Assembly (NCBI RefSeq): GCF_001571225.1
Contig: NZ_BCTJ01000001.1
Span: forward strand, 1-64,000
Length of the DNA: 64,000 bases
Direction: 5' to 3'
Origin: Hydrogenophaga palleronii NBRC 102513
GTDB taxonomy: Bacteria > Pseudomonadota > Gammaproteobacteria > Burkholderiales > Burkholderiaceae_C
Of the stretch, positions 39,075 through 46,703 are shown one piece after another. A model generated the notes under the pieces. That model saw only the letters and a program-made list of their open reading frames with translations. It made no database searches and had not been told where the DNA came from. The translations under genes were made by a program, and so were the position numbers. Each line of letters begins with the position of its first letter. The first letter of the stretch is position 1.

Positions 39075-40544
39075 ATGGCACCATCAAGATCGGCCGACGA
39101 TGTCCAACAGGTTGATCCGATGACGGGGGCCCGCCTCAACCGATACCAGCAGCTGGCCGAAGACATTGCCGACGGCATCCGCGCCGGCCTGCTGCGCCCC
39201 GGCGAACGCCTGCCTTCGGTGCGCCAGACCTGCGAGCAACGCGGTGTGAGCCCGTCCACCGTGTTCCAGGCCTATGGCCAGCTGGAATCGCTGGGCCTGG
39301 TCGAGGCGCGTGCGCGTTCCGGTTTCTTCGTGCGCGCCACGCGCAAGTTGACGCGCTCGGCGCCGCAGGCCGCGCGGCCCAGCGGCGAGGCAACGCCGGT
39401 GGCCATCAGCGAACTGGTCTACGAGCTGCTGGGCTCCACGCGCGACGCCGACGTGGTGCCACTGGGCTCGGCCTTTCCGGCATCGCACCTGTTCCCGTTT
39501 GATGCACTGGCACGCAGCGGCGCGCGCGCCATGCGCCGCCTGCCCGCCAACCGCATCACCGGCGCGCTGACCGCGGGCGACGAAGGCCTGCGCCAGGCCT
39601 TGCGGCGGCGTTATGCCCTGCATGGTGTGCCGCTGGCGGCGGACGAGCTGGTCATCACCAACGGCGCCATGGAGGCGCTCAACCTCTGCCTGCAGGCGGT
39701 GACGCAACCCGGTGACGTGGTGGTGGTGGAGTCGCCCACCTTCTACGCCGCGCTGCAGGCGCTGGAACGCCTGCACCTGAAGGCGGTGGAGGTGGCGACC
39801 GACCCGCGCGAGGGCGTGGACATCGATGCACTGGCCGCGCTGCTGGAGCGCCAGCCGGTGGCGGCCTGCTGGTTCATGCCGAGTTTCCAGAACCCGCTGG
39901 GCGCGCTCATGCCGCCCGCGCGCAAACAGGCGCTGGTGGAGCTGCTGGCGCGCCACCGCGTGCCGCTGATCGAAGACGATGTGTATGGCGAACTGCACGC
40001 CGGCGCGCGCCGCCCGCCACCGGCCAAGGCGTTCGACCGCGAGGGCGGCGTGCTGCACTGCTCGTCGTTTTCCAAATGCCTGGCGCCGGGTTACCGCGTC
40101 GGCTGGGCCGCGGCGGGGCGCTTCGCGCCGGCGGTGGAGCGGCTCAAGATGTCGAGTTCGCTCGCCACCGCCATCCCGCCGCAGCTGGCGCTGGTGGACT
40201 ACCTGGCACAAGGTGGTTACGACCGCCACCTGCGCCGCCTGCGCGAAGCCCTGGCCACGCAGCAGCAGCACGCGCTGCGCCTGGTGGAGCGGCACTTTCC
40301 CACCGGCACCCGGGTCACGCGACCGCTCGGGGGCTACTTCGTGTGGGTCGAACTGCCGGCCTCGGTGGACGCGCTGGCACTGCACCACCGGGCGCGTGAA
40401 GAGCACATCAGCACCGCGCCCGGCGTGCTGTTTTCGGCCGACCGGCGCTTCACCCACCACCTGCGCCTGAACCTCGGCCACCCCGGCGACGTGCGCTTTG
40501 ACGCCGCGCTGCGCCGGCTCGGCGAACTCGCCCACGGCGCCTGA
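39075..40544 (+). CDS. MocR/PdxR-type GntR regulator with aminotransferase domain
   Basis: 489-residue fusion of a GntR winged helix (about 20-85; LPSVRQTCEQRGVSPSTVFQ) and a fold type I aminotransferase domain (about 110-485). The PLP-binding lysine is K334 in SSFSKCLAPG. Such regulators usually sense PLP-linked amines or amino acids. Start choices are GTG 39054 (GTGA overlap with lrgB), ATG 39075 (used here) and ATG 39120. Tight placement behind lrgAB suggests it controls or is co-expressed with that pair. Confidence 0.88.
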   Translation: MAPSRSADDVQQVDPMTGARLNRYQQLAEDIADGIRAGLLRPGERLPSVRQTCEQRGVSPSTVFQAYGQLESLGLVEARARSGFFVRATRKLTRSAPQAARPSGEATPVAISELVYELLGSTRDADVVPLGSAFPASHLFPFDALARSGARAMRRLPANRITGALTAGDEGLRQALRRRYALHGVPLAADELVITNGAMEALNLCLQAVTQPGDVVVVESPTFYAALQALERLHLKAVEVATDPREGVDIDALAALLERQPVAACWFMPSFQNPLGALMPPARKQALVELLARHRVPLIEDDVYGELHAGARRPPPAKAFDREGGVLHCSSFSKCLAPGYRVGWAAAGRFAPAVERLKMSSSLATAIPPQLALVDYLAQGGYDRHLRRLREALATQQQHALRLVERHFPTGTRVTRPLGGYFVWVELPASVDALALHHRAREEHISTAPGVLFSADRRFTHHLRLNLGHPGDVRFDAALRRLGELAHGA

Positions 40545-40580
40545 AGCCAGACCCGGCCCGGGATCCGTGCGGCCAGCGTC

Positions 40581-40586
40581 GATAAT
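40581..40586 (+). promoter_or_regulatory. -10-like box directly before rlmB
   Basis: GATAAT ends 6 bp before the rlmB ATG at 40593, so transcription would begin at about the start codon (leaderless mRNA). The -35 region is poor. Confidence 0.3.
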
Positions 40587-40592
40587 CGGCGC

Positions 40593-41336
40593 ATGTCTTC
40601 CCCCAAAGTGCTGTTCGGCTTTCACGCCGTGGGTGTGCGCCTGAAAACCGCGCCGCAATCCATCATCGAGATTTACTACGAGCCGACCCGGCGCGACGCG
40701 CGCATGCGCCAGTTCCTGGACAAGGCGCGCGAGGCCAATGCCCGGCTGATCGAGGCCGACGGCCTGCGCATCGCCAAACTCGCCGGCAGTCATGGCCACC
40801 AGGGTGTGGCCGCGCGCGTGGAGGCGGTGGCCCAGGTGCGTTCGCTCGACGACCTGCTGGAACAACTCGAACCCACCGGCATCCCGCCGCTGCTGCTGGT
40901 GCTCGACGGCATCACCGACCCCCACAACCTGGGTGCCTGCCTGCGTGTGGCCGACGGTGCCGGCGCACACGCCGTGATCGCGCCCAAGGACCACGCCGCC
41001 GGCATCAACGCCACCGTGGCCAAGGTGGCCAGCGGTGCGGCCGAGACCATGCCGTACTTCATGGTGACCAACCTGGCGCGCACGCTGGGTGAGCTCAAGG
41101 AACGCAACATCTGGATCATTGGCACCAGCGACGACGCGCCCAAGACGCTCTACCAGGTGGACCTCAAAGGCCCGACCGCGCTGGTGCTGGGTGCCGAAGG
41201 CGCCGGCATGCGCCAGCTCACGCGCAAGACCTGCGACGAACTGGTGAGCATTCCCATGGCCGGTGCGGTCGAGAGCCTGAACGTCTCGGTGGCCAGCGGC
41301 GTCTGCCTGTACGAGGCGCTGCGCCAGCGCAGCTGA
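40593..41336 (+). CDS. rlmB: 23S rRNA 2'-O-methyltransferase RlmB (SpoU family)
   Basis: TrmH-type SPOUT methyltransferase that methylates G2251 of 23S rRNA in E. coli. The N-terminal substrate-binding domain (LFGFHAVGVRL) is followed by the SAM knot with DGITDPHNLGACLR, LGAEGAGM and SLNVSVASGVCLYE. 247 aa. No Shine-Dalgarno is visible at the start. Confidence 0.96.
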   Translation: MSSPKVLFGFHAVGVRLKTAPQSIIEIYYEPTRRDARMRQFLDKAREANARLIEADGLRIAKLAGSHGHQGVAARVEAVAQVRSLDDLLEQLEPTGIPPLLLVLDGITDPHNLGACLRVADGAGAHAVIAPKDHAAGINATVAKVASGAAETMPYFMVTNLARTLGELKERNIWIIGTSDDAPKTLYQVDLKGPTALVLGAEGAGMRQLTRKTCDELVSIPMAGAVESLNVSVASGVCLYEALRQRS

Positions 41337-41341
41337 AGTCC

Positions 41342-42064
41342 ATGCACGACACGGTGCGCGACTGGATTCGGGATGCGCGCCACATCGCGGTGCTGACCGG
41401 CGCGGGCATGAGCGCCGAGTCCGGCGTGCCGACCTTTCGTGATGCGCAGACCGGGCTCTGGGCGCGCTTCGACCCGCAAGACCTGGCCACCGAGGCCGCC
41501 TACCGTGCCGACCCGCAGCGCGTGTGGGACTGGTACCTCTACCGGCGCGGCTTGATCGGCCAGGTGCAGGCCAACGCCGGCCATCTGGCGCTGGCGGATT
41601 TTTCGCGCCGCCACCCGGGGCGGCTGACGCTCATCACGCAGAACGTGGACGGCCTGCACCAGCGCGCCGGCCAGACCGGCACGCTGGCCTTGCACGGCAA
41701 CATCGCCGACGACAGCTGGCTCGACGCGCCACGCCAGTGCTGCCAACCCGGTTCCATTGAAGACGGCCACCCGCCGCGTTGCCCGGTCTGCGGCAACCTG
41801 CGCCGCCCGGCCGTGGTGTGGTTCGGCGAACACCTGCCGCCTGCGGCGCTCGAAGCGGCCGAGCAGGCCGCCAAGCGCTGTGACCTGATGCTGGTGGTGG
41901 GCACCTCGGGTGAGGTGTATCCCGCGGCCGGCCTGGTGTTCACCGCGCACCAGGCGGGCGCGCGCGTGGTGATGATCAACCCCGCGGCGACGCCGCTGGA
42001 TGGCCTGGCCGAGTTGTGCCTGCGCGAGACCGCGGCCGTGTGCCTGCCCGCACTGCTGGCCTGA
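41342..42064 (+). CDS. Class III-type sirtuin (NAD-dependent deacylase)
   Basis: 240-residue SIR2 protein that removes acyl groups from lysines using NAD+. GAGMSAESGVPTFR (20-33), TQNVDGLHQRAG (99-110) and the catalytic H118 are conserved. Y65 and R68 in WYLYRR match the class III (SIRT5/CobB) pair that favours succinyl or malonyl substrates. The zinc-site cysteines are C133, C134, C147 and C150; the adjacent CC in place of CXXC is unusual. It starts 5 bp after the rlmB stop. Confidence 0.92.
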   Translation: MHDTVRDWIRDARHIAVLTGAGMSAESGVPTFRDAQTGLWARFDPQDLATEAAYRADPQRVWDWYLYRRGLIGQVQANAGHLALADFSRRHPGRLTLITQNVDGLHQRAGQTGTLALHGNIADDSWLDAPRQCCQPGSIEDGHPPRCPVCGNLRRPAVVWFGEHLPPAALEAAEQAAKRCDLMLVVGTSGEVYPAAGLVFTAHQAGARVVMINPAATPLDGLAELCLRETAAVCLPALLA

Positions 42065-42067
42065 GCC

Positions 42068-42091
42068 TGCGCAGCGTGCGCAGCGTGCGCA
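42068..42091. repeat. 9-bp tandem repeat downstream of sirtuin
   Basis: TGCGCAGCG is repeated twice and followed by a partial third TGCGCA, starting 3 bp after the sirtuin stop. Each unit contains the palindrome TGCGCA. Possibly a slipped-strand or hairpin 3' element. Confidence 0.5.
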
Positions 42092-42158
42092 CGGCAAACC
42101 GCGCCGTCAAACCAGCGGCAATGCCCACATCCGCGCCAGAGGCCGGGCACGGGGATGC

Positions 42159-42187
42159 CTGACGGCCGGCGCGCCGGCGGGTAGATT
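42159..42187 (+). promoter_or_regulatory. Sigma70-like promoter for SMR gene
   Basis: CTGACG (42159-42164), 17-bp spacer, TAGATT (42182-42187). The predicted start of transcription falls at about the ATG at 42194, which would give a leaderless mRNA. Confidence 0.4.
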
Positions 42188-42193
42188 CCGCAC

Positions 42194-42517
42194 ATGACGT
42201 ACCTCTACCTTGCCATCGCCATCGTGGCGGAAACCATTGCCACCAGTGCGCTGAAGCTGTCGGAGAGCTTCAGCCGGCCGGTGCCCAGCGCGGTCACCGT
42301 GGTGGGCTACGCCATCGCCTTCTATTGCCTGTCGCTGGTGCTGCGCAGCATGCCGACCGGCGTGGCCTATGCAATCTGGTCGGGTGTGGGTATCGTGCTG
42401 ATCTCGATCATCGGCTGGGCCTGGATGGGGCAGACCCTGAACTGGCAGACGATGTTCGGCATGGGCCTGATCATCGTCGGCGTGGTGGTGGTGAACCTGT
42501 ACTCCAGCGCGCACTGA
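42194..42517 (+). CDS. Small multidrug resistance (SMR) family efflux protein
   Basis: 107-residue, four-helix proton-coupled exporter. E13 in the first helix ([14 protein letters not shown]) is the family's essential proton/substrate residue; [14 protein letters not shown] is the conserved GIVLIS segment. The dimeric inner-membrane pumps of this family expel quaternary cations (EmrE/QacE) or guanidinium; exact substrate is not readable. It stands alone, with its own promoter-like sequence. Confidence 0.92.
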   Translation: MTYLYLAIAIVAETIATSALKLSESFSRPVPSAVTVVGYAIAFYCLSLVLRSMPTGVAYAIWSGVGIVLISIIGWAWMGQTLNWQTMFGMGLIIVGVVVVNLYSSAH

Positions 42518-42561
42518 ACGGATCGGTTGCTTCACACCACACCACTCCGGAGACCGCTCGC

Positions 42562-42972
42562 ATGGCCATCGACACCCTGGGCACCTGGCACCAACTCGTC
42601 AAGACCCGCAACGTGAAAGGCCTGCGCGAGCTGCTGGCCGACGACGTGGTCTTTCATTCGCCGGTGGTGCACACGCCGCAGACCGGCAAGGCCGTCACCA
42701 CCCAATACCTGGCGGCGGCGTTCCAGGTGTTCTTCAACGAGAGCTTCCGTTATGCGCGTGAGGTGGTGGGCCCGCGTGACGCGGTGCTGGAGTTCCAGGT
42801 CGAGATCGACGGCGTCAGCGTCAACGGCGTCGACATGATCCGCTGGAACGACGAGGGCCGCATCACCGACTTCAAGGTGATGGTGCGCCCGCTCAAGGCG
42901 ATCAACCTGATTCACCAGAAGATGGGCGCGATGCTGCAGGCCCACCAGCAGCAACAGCAGCAACAGCAATAA
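42562..42972 (+). CDS. SnoaL/NTF2-like protein with polyglutamine tail
   Basis: 136-residue alpha+beta cone (NTF2-like). FHSPVVHTPQTGKAVTTQY and the C-terminal DMIRWNDEGRITDFKVMVRPLKAI fit the SnoaL branch, whose members are small-molecule isomerases, hydrolases or binding proteins. The last eight residues are all Gln (129-136), encoded by a CAG/CAA run. Start ATG 42562; the longer in-frame ORF lies within the SMR gene. GGAG is found upstream. Confidence 0.8.
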   Translation: MAIDTLGTWHQLVKTRNVKGLRELLADDVVFHSPVVHTPQTGKAVTTQYLAAAFQVFFNESFRYAREVVGPRDAVLEFQVEIDGVSVNGVDMIRWNDEGRITDFKVMVRPLKAINLIHQKMGAMLQAHQQQQQQQQ

Positions 42973-42981
42973 GGGGCTGCG

Positions 42982-43575
42982 TCAGACCAGGCCCAGCGCC
43001 CCGAGCACGGCGCCGGCGCCGATCAACCACAGCAGGTGGATCTTCGTGCGCCACACCAGCACGGTGGCGGCGGCGGTGAGCAGCCACAGCGGCCAGTCGC
43101 GTGCCGGGTGTTCGTGTGAACCGGTGAGCAGCCAGCCGGTTGCGATCAACAAGGCGATCACGATCGGCGCCATGCCGGTTTTGAAGGCGCGCACCGCGCG
43201 CAGCTCGCGGTTGTGGTGGGCCCAGCGCGTGGCGGTGTAGGTGAGCACCGAGGAGGGCAGCAGGATGGCCACCATGGTCACCAGCACCCCCAGGAAAGCG
43301 AGCGACCAGGCCGGCCAGCCAGCGGCCGGGCCGCCACCCGCGTTCAGGCCCACGTTCCAGCCGAGCAGGGCGACGAACAGCACGTTGGGGCCGGGCGCGG
43401 CCTGCGAGATGGCGATGGACGAGGTGAACTGCGCATCGCTCAACCAGGCCTGCTGCAGCACCAGGTAACGCTGCATGTCGGGCGCGGTGGTGATGGCCCC
43501 GCCCACGCCCAGCAGAGAGAGGCTGGCGAAGTGGGTGAACAGGTCGACCCAGTTGGCGGCGGTGGGCTGCATCAT
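42982..43575 (-). CDS. Chromate transporter, single CHR domain (second gene)
   Basis: 197-residue membrane protein with about six helices. QAAPGPNVLFVALLGWNVGL is the CHR motif region. It is the partner of the upstream chromate transporter; short CHR proteins act as heterodimeric pairs exporting chromate. ATG 43575 (MMQPTAAN) is 5 bp after the first gene's stop. Ends 9 bp from the convergent SnoaL-like gene. Confidence 0.9.
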   Translation of the reverse strand: MMQPTAANWVDLFTHFASLSLLGVGGAITTAPDMQRYLVLQQAWLSDAQFTSSIAISQAAPGPNVLFVALLGWNVGLNAGGGPAAGWPAWSLAFLGVLVTMVAILLPSSVLTYTATRWAHHNRELRAVRAFKTGMAPIVIALLIATGWLLTGSHEHPARDWPLWLLTAAATVLVWRTKIHLLWLIGAGAVLGALGLV

Positions 43576-43580
43576 GGTGT

Positions 43581-44216
43581 TCAGGCCTGTTCGTTCTTGC
43601 GGCGGCGGTCGGCATCGACATCGCCGAGCACGCGGTAGGCCCGGAGGCAGGCCACGCCGCCAACACCCAGCAGCACCCAGAGCAGCGGCCAGCGCAGCAG
43701 GCCGACGGCAATGAAGGTGATGCAAGCCAGGCCGATGCACACCGCCATGCCCATGGCGTTCCTGTCGAGCGCGCTGATGAGCTTGATGCCGGTGGCGGTG
43801 ATCAGGCCGGCGGCCACCGCACCCATGCCGCGCAGGGCGTTTTGCGCCACCGGGTTGTCGGCCACGTTGCCGTACAGCACGGCGAGCAGCAGCACCACCA
43901 CCATGGGCGCGGCCAGCATGCCGGCGAGCGCGGCCAGCGCACCCGGCAGGCCGAAGCAGCGCCCGCCGATCATCATGGAGAGGTTGACCACGTTCGGGCC
44001 CGGCATGATCTGCGCCACGGCCCAGTCTTCCAGGAACTGCTCGCGCGTCATCCAGCGTTTTTTCTCCACCAGTTCACGCTGCACCACCGCCAGCACGCCG
44101 CCAAAACCCTGCAGCGCCAGCCAGGTGAAGGAGAGGAAGAGATCGGTTTTGGACTGGGGCTGGTTGAGTGGCTGCTGGGCAGCGGCTTCGGGTGGTATCG
44201 GGGCGGGCGCGGGCAT
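43581..44216 (-). CDS. Chromate transporter, single CHR domain (first gene)
   Basis: 211-residue CHR-domain membrane protein. TWLALQGFGGVLAVVQRELV and AVAQIMPGPNVVNLSMMIGG are the hallmark FGG and PGP segments. The N-terminal 20 residues are Pro/Ala/Gln-rich and cytosolic. Together with the next gene it forms the split (short-chain) ChrA type. No chrB regulator is adjacent; the AraC-type gene upstream may be unrelated. Confidence 0.9.
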   Translation of the reverse strand: MPAPAPIPPEAAAQQPLNQPQSKTDLFLSFTWLALQGFGGVLAVVQRELVEKKRWMTREQFLEDWAVAQIMPGPNVVNLSMMIGGRCFGLPGALAALAGMLAAPMVVVLLLAVLYGNVADNPVAQNALRGMGAVAAGLITATGIKLISALDRNAMGMAVCIGLACITFIAVGLLRWPLLWVLLGVGGVACLRAYRVLGDVDADRRRKNEQA

Positions 44217-44252
44217 GCCGGAATTATCGGCGCGCGGGCTTTCAACGCGCTT

Positions 44253-45122
44253 TCAGTTGCGGTGCGAACGCGCCAGCGGCAGGCAGATGTCGGTGAGCAG
44301 ATCGGCCGGCGCGGTGTTGCGCGGGTTGTTGAGGTACTCCTCGAACACCGGCGCATCCCCCACCTCGTGGCCGCTGTTCACCAGCCAGTGGCCGTACAGC
44401 CACTGGTAGGCCGCGCGCATGGTGGCGTAGGGGCCGCGGTGGCGCAGCACGGCGCAGGGCATGCCGCCCACCTCGAACGCGACCAGGGGCGGCACCGCCT
44501 CCACGCCTTCGGGCACGGACAGCCCGGCGCGTGCGCAGAGCTGGTGTTCCGGTACCGCGGACGGATCGTCCAGGTACTCGGCGATCCAGCGCGTGTCCGC
44601 GCGCACCTGGCCGAGTGCCGCAAGCTGCACGAAGCAAGGCTCGAACGCCTTGCCGATGGCCATGTAAGAGCCCTTGTGGTTCAGGCCGAGCAGGCGCACG
44701 CGCGGGATCTCGCGCACCTCCACCTCGTAACCCGCCGGCATGCGGCGGTCGGCCTGGGCGGTGCGAAAGGCCACGTGGCCACCGTGTTGCCGGTACTGCA
44801 GCGGGCTCATGCCGTAGGCCGCACGGAAGGCGCGCGAGAAGGACTGGGCATTGGGATAACCGCAGCGCCGCGCGAGCTGCTCCACCGGCAGGCTGGTGTT
44901 GGCCAGGTAGCCGGTGGCGCGGTGCAGGCGAAGCCGCCGCACCGTGACCGCGATGGTCTCGCCGTGCAGCGCGTGGTAGACGCGGTGCCAGTGGTAGGGC
45001 GACAGGTGCGCCACCTCGGCCAGCCGGTGCAGATCCAGCGGCTCGTCCAGGTGGTCGTGCAGGTAGGCGATGACGCGGCCCAGGCGCTGCTGGTAGTCGG
45101 TCCAGCCGTGGCCCGGGTTCAT
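44253..45122 (-). CDS. AraC-family regulator with GyrI-like ligand domain
   Basis: 289 residues: an N-terminal double HTH of the AraC type (about 10-110; RLGRVIAYLHDHLDEPLDL then LARRCGYPNAQSFSRAFR) and a C-terminal GyrI-like small-molecule-binding domain (about 130-289), the Rob/SoxS-related arrangement. ATG 45122 overlaps the preceding gene in an ATGA junction; an earlier in-frame ATG at 45239 lies inside that gene. Probably senses a cationic or hydrophobic compound. Confidence 0.9.
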   Translation of the reverse strand: MNPGHGWTDYQQRLGRVIAYLHDHLDEPLDLHRLAEVAHLSPYHWHRVYHALHGETIAVTVRRLRLHRATGYLANTSLPVEQLARRCGYPNAQSFSRAFRAAYGMSPLQYRQHGGHVAFRTAQADRRMPAGYEVEVREIPRVRLLGLNHKGSYMAIGKAFEPCFVQLAALGQVRADTRWIAEYLDDPSAVPEHQLCARAGLSVPEGVEAVPPLVAFEVGGMPCAVLRHRGPYATMRAAYQWLYGHWLVNSGHEVGDAPVFEEYLNNPRNTAPADLLTDICLPLARSHRN

Positions 45123-45580
45123 GCGGTGGCGCCGTGCCGCAGGCCGATGAGGATGTGGATCTCGCCGTTGGCGCGGTAACGCTCGCAGTCGGCCACGAAG
45201 GCCTTGGGCAGATCGTCGCGTTGCCAGACGTCCTGCCACACGGCACCCACCTGGTCGACGCGGCCCGGTGCCACCGGGAACACCGCACGCGGCGAGGCCG
45301 GCAGCACGGCATGGCTCATGCCCGGGGGCACGGCCTGCGTGCTGGAGACCGGCGCGCCGATGATCAACGAGTAGATGCCACGGTTGTCCACGCCGGCGTT
45401 CTCGAAGTGCGTGTAGACCGCGTAGACCTCGTCGCAGAGTTTGCCCGGGATGCGCGCCAGCACGCCGTCTGCGGTGAAGCGCTGCCAGTGGGCCGGAATG
45501 GTGGTCATGGCCTCGTCGTTGGAGGTTCTGAGCTCGATGCCGACGATGCGCAGGGCCGTGTCTTGCTGTTCGATGTGCAT
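45119..45580 (-). CDS. Stand-alone GyrI-like/effector-binding domain protein
   Basis: 153-residue protein whose whole length resembles the AraC effector-binding (GyrI-like) fold: RIVGIELRTSNDEAMTTIPA, VYAVYTHFENAGVDNRGIYS and GEIHILIGL. It has no DNA-binding domain and is co-translated with the AraC regulator downstream (ATGA overlap). Start ATG 45580 follows AGGAG; the ATG at 45610 is less likely. It may bind the same ligand, as a buffer or hydrolase. Confidence 0.8.
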   Translation of the reverse strand: MHIEQQDTALRIVGIELRTSNDEAMTTIPAHWQRFTADGVLARIPGKLCDEVYAVYTHFENAGVDNRGIYSLIIGAPVSSTQAVPPGMSHAVLPASPRAVFPVAPGRVDQVGAVWQDVWQRDDLPKAFVADCERYRANGEIHILIGLRHGATA

Positions 45581-45658
45581 GGAAGACTCCTGTGGTGATG
45601 GACAGGCCAATCTAGCCGCAGCAGGCTGACATTTCTTGCGGAGTTGCGTGAACGCTGG

Positions 45659-46627
45659 TTACAGCGCCAGCTCCCAGGTTTCGCCGACCAGGTCGTGGCC
45701 GTAGCTGTGGTGGGGCTCGCTCTTGACCAGCACGAAACCGCGCTGGGCGTAGATGGCGCGCGCGGCGTCCAGGTTGCGGTTGGTCCAGAGCACCATCTTG
45801 CGGTAGCCCTTGGCGCGGGCGAAGGCCAGGCATTCGTCGGTGAGGCGGGCGCCGAGGCCCAGGCCGCGTGCCGCCGGGCTCAGGATGAGCAGGCGCAGTT
45901 GCGCCACGGTGGCGCTCTTGCGCACCACGAACACCGAGCCCACGCGCTCGCCGTCGAGTTCGGCGATCCAGCCACGCTCCCGCGCCGGGTCGTGCCGGCG
46001 GATCATGCGCGCCACGATCTCGGCCACCAGGGCTTCGAACTCGCTGTTCCAGCCGTACTCGCGGGCGTAGATCTCGCCGTGCTGCTGCACTACCCAGCCC
46101 ATGTCGCCGGCACGCACGTCGCGCAGCACGGTGTGGCGCGAGCGCGGCGCGGGGCCGGGGTCGAGCAGGGCCTGGGCGCGGCCGAGCGAGGCCACCAGGC
46201 CGGCGCGCTGCTCCGGCGTCAACGGGCCGAGCAGGCGGGCGGCTTCGTCGCGTGAACGCTGTTGCAGGGGCTCGAACGCGCTGCGGCCTTCGGGCGTGAG
46301 GCCCAGCACGTGCTGGCGCGCGTCGGCCGGGGAGGGCGTTCGCGTGATCCAGCCGGCTTCGGTGAAGCGGCGCACGATGCGGCTGAGGTACCCGGCGTCG
46401 AGCAGCAGCCGGCGCCCGAGCTCGCTGGCGCTGCAGGGTGCGTGGTGCGCCAGCTCGTAGAGCACCCGCACTTCGGTGAGCGAGAAGGCGCTGCCGAGGT
46501 AGGGGTCGAGCAGGCCGGTGCGCTGGGTGTAGAAGCGGTTGAAGGCGCGCAGGGCGCGCACCTGGGCCGGGTCAACGGGGGCCGTGTGTGCGGCGGTGCT
46601 GGTGGCGGTGTCGGCTTGGGCTGGCAT
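45659..46627 (-). CDS. MarR regulator fused to GNAT acetyltransferase
   Basis: 322 residues: a MarR winged helix (about 20-150; LTEVRVLYELAHHAPCSASELGRRL and the TPSPADARQHVLGLT wing) and a GNAT domain (about 160-322; LLILSPAARGLGLGARLTDECL is the acetyl-CoA site). Such fusions couple ligand sensing to N-acetylation. Start ATG 46627 is directly preceded by a strong promoter overlapped by a palindrome. The acetyl acceptor is unknown. Confidence 0.9.
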   Translation of the reverse strand: MPAQADTATSTAAHTAPVDPAQVRALRAFNRFYTQRTGLLDPYLGSAFSLTEVRVLYELAHHAPCSASELGRRLLLDAGYLSRIVRRFTEAGWITRTPSPADARQHVLGLTPEGRSAFEPLQQRSRDEAARLLGPLTPEQRAGLVASLGRAQALLDPGPAPRSRHTVLRDVRAGDMGWVVQQHGEIYAREYGWNSEFEALVAEIVARMIRRHDPARERGWIAELDGERVGSVFVVRKSATVAQLRLLILSPAARGLGLGARLTDECLAFARAKGYRKMVLWTNRNLDAARAIYAQRGFVLVKSEPHHSYGHDLVGETWELAL

Positions 46628-46633
46628 GCGCCG

Positions 46634-46688
46634 ATTTTGCGCGCTTGCTTGACCAAGTCAAGTAAAAACAGACAGAGTCAATTTTGAC
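46634..46688 (-). promoter_or_regulatory. Promoter overlapped by two palindromic operators
   Basis: On the minus strand TTGACT (46656-46661) and CAAAAT (46634-46639) are 16 bp apart. A perfect palindrome CTTGAC-CAA-GTCAAG (46648-46662) covers the -35 box. A second one, GTCAA-TT-TTGAC, lies at 46677-46688. Predicted transcription start is about 46627, the ATG itself. Consistent with MarR autorepression. Confidence 0.6.
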
Positions 46689-46703
46689 GGCGCTGCGCCC
46701 GGA

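Noticed and set aside
42068-42091. CRISPR-like repeat
   Set aside because: The units are 9 bp with no spacers and no cas genes nearby.
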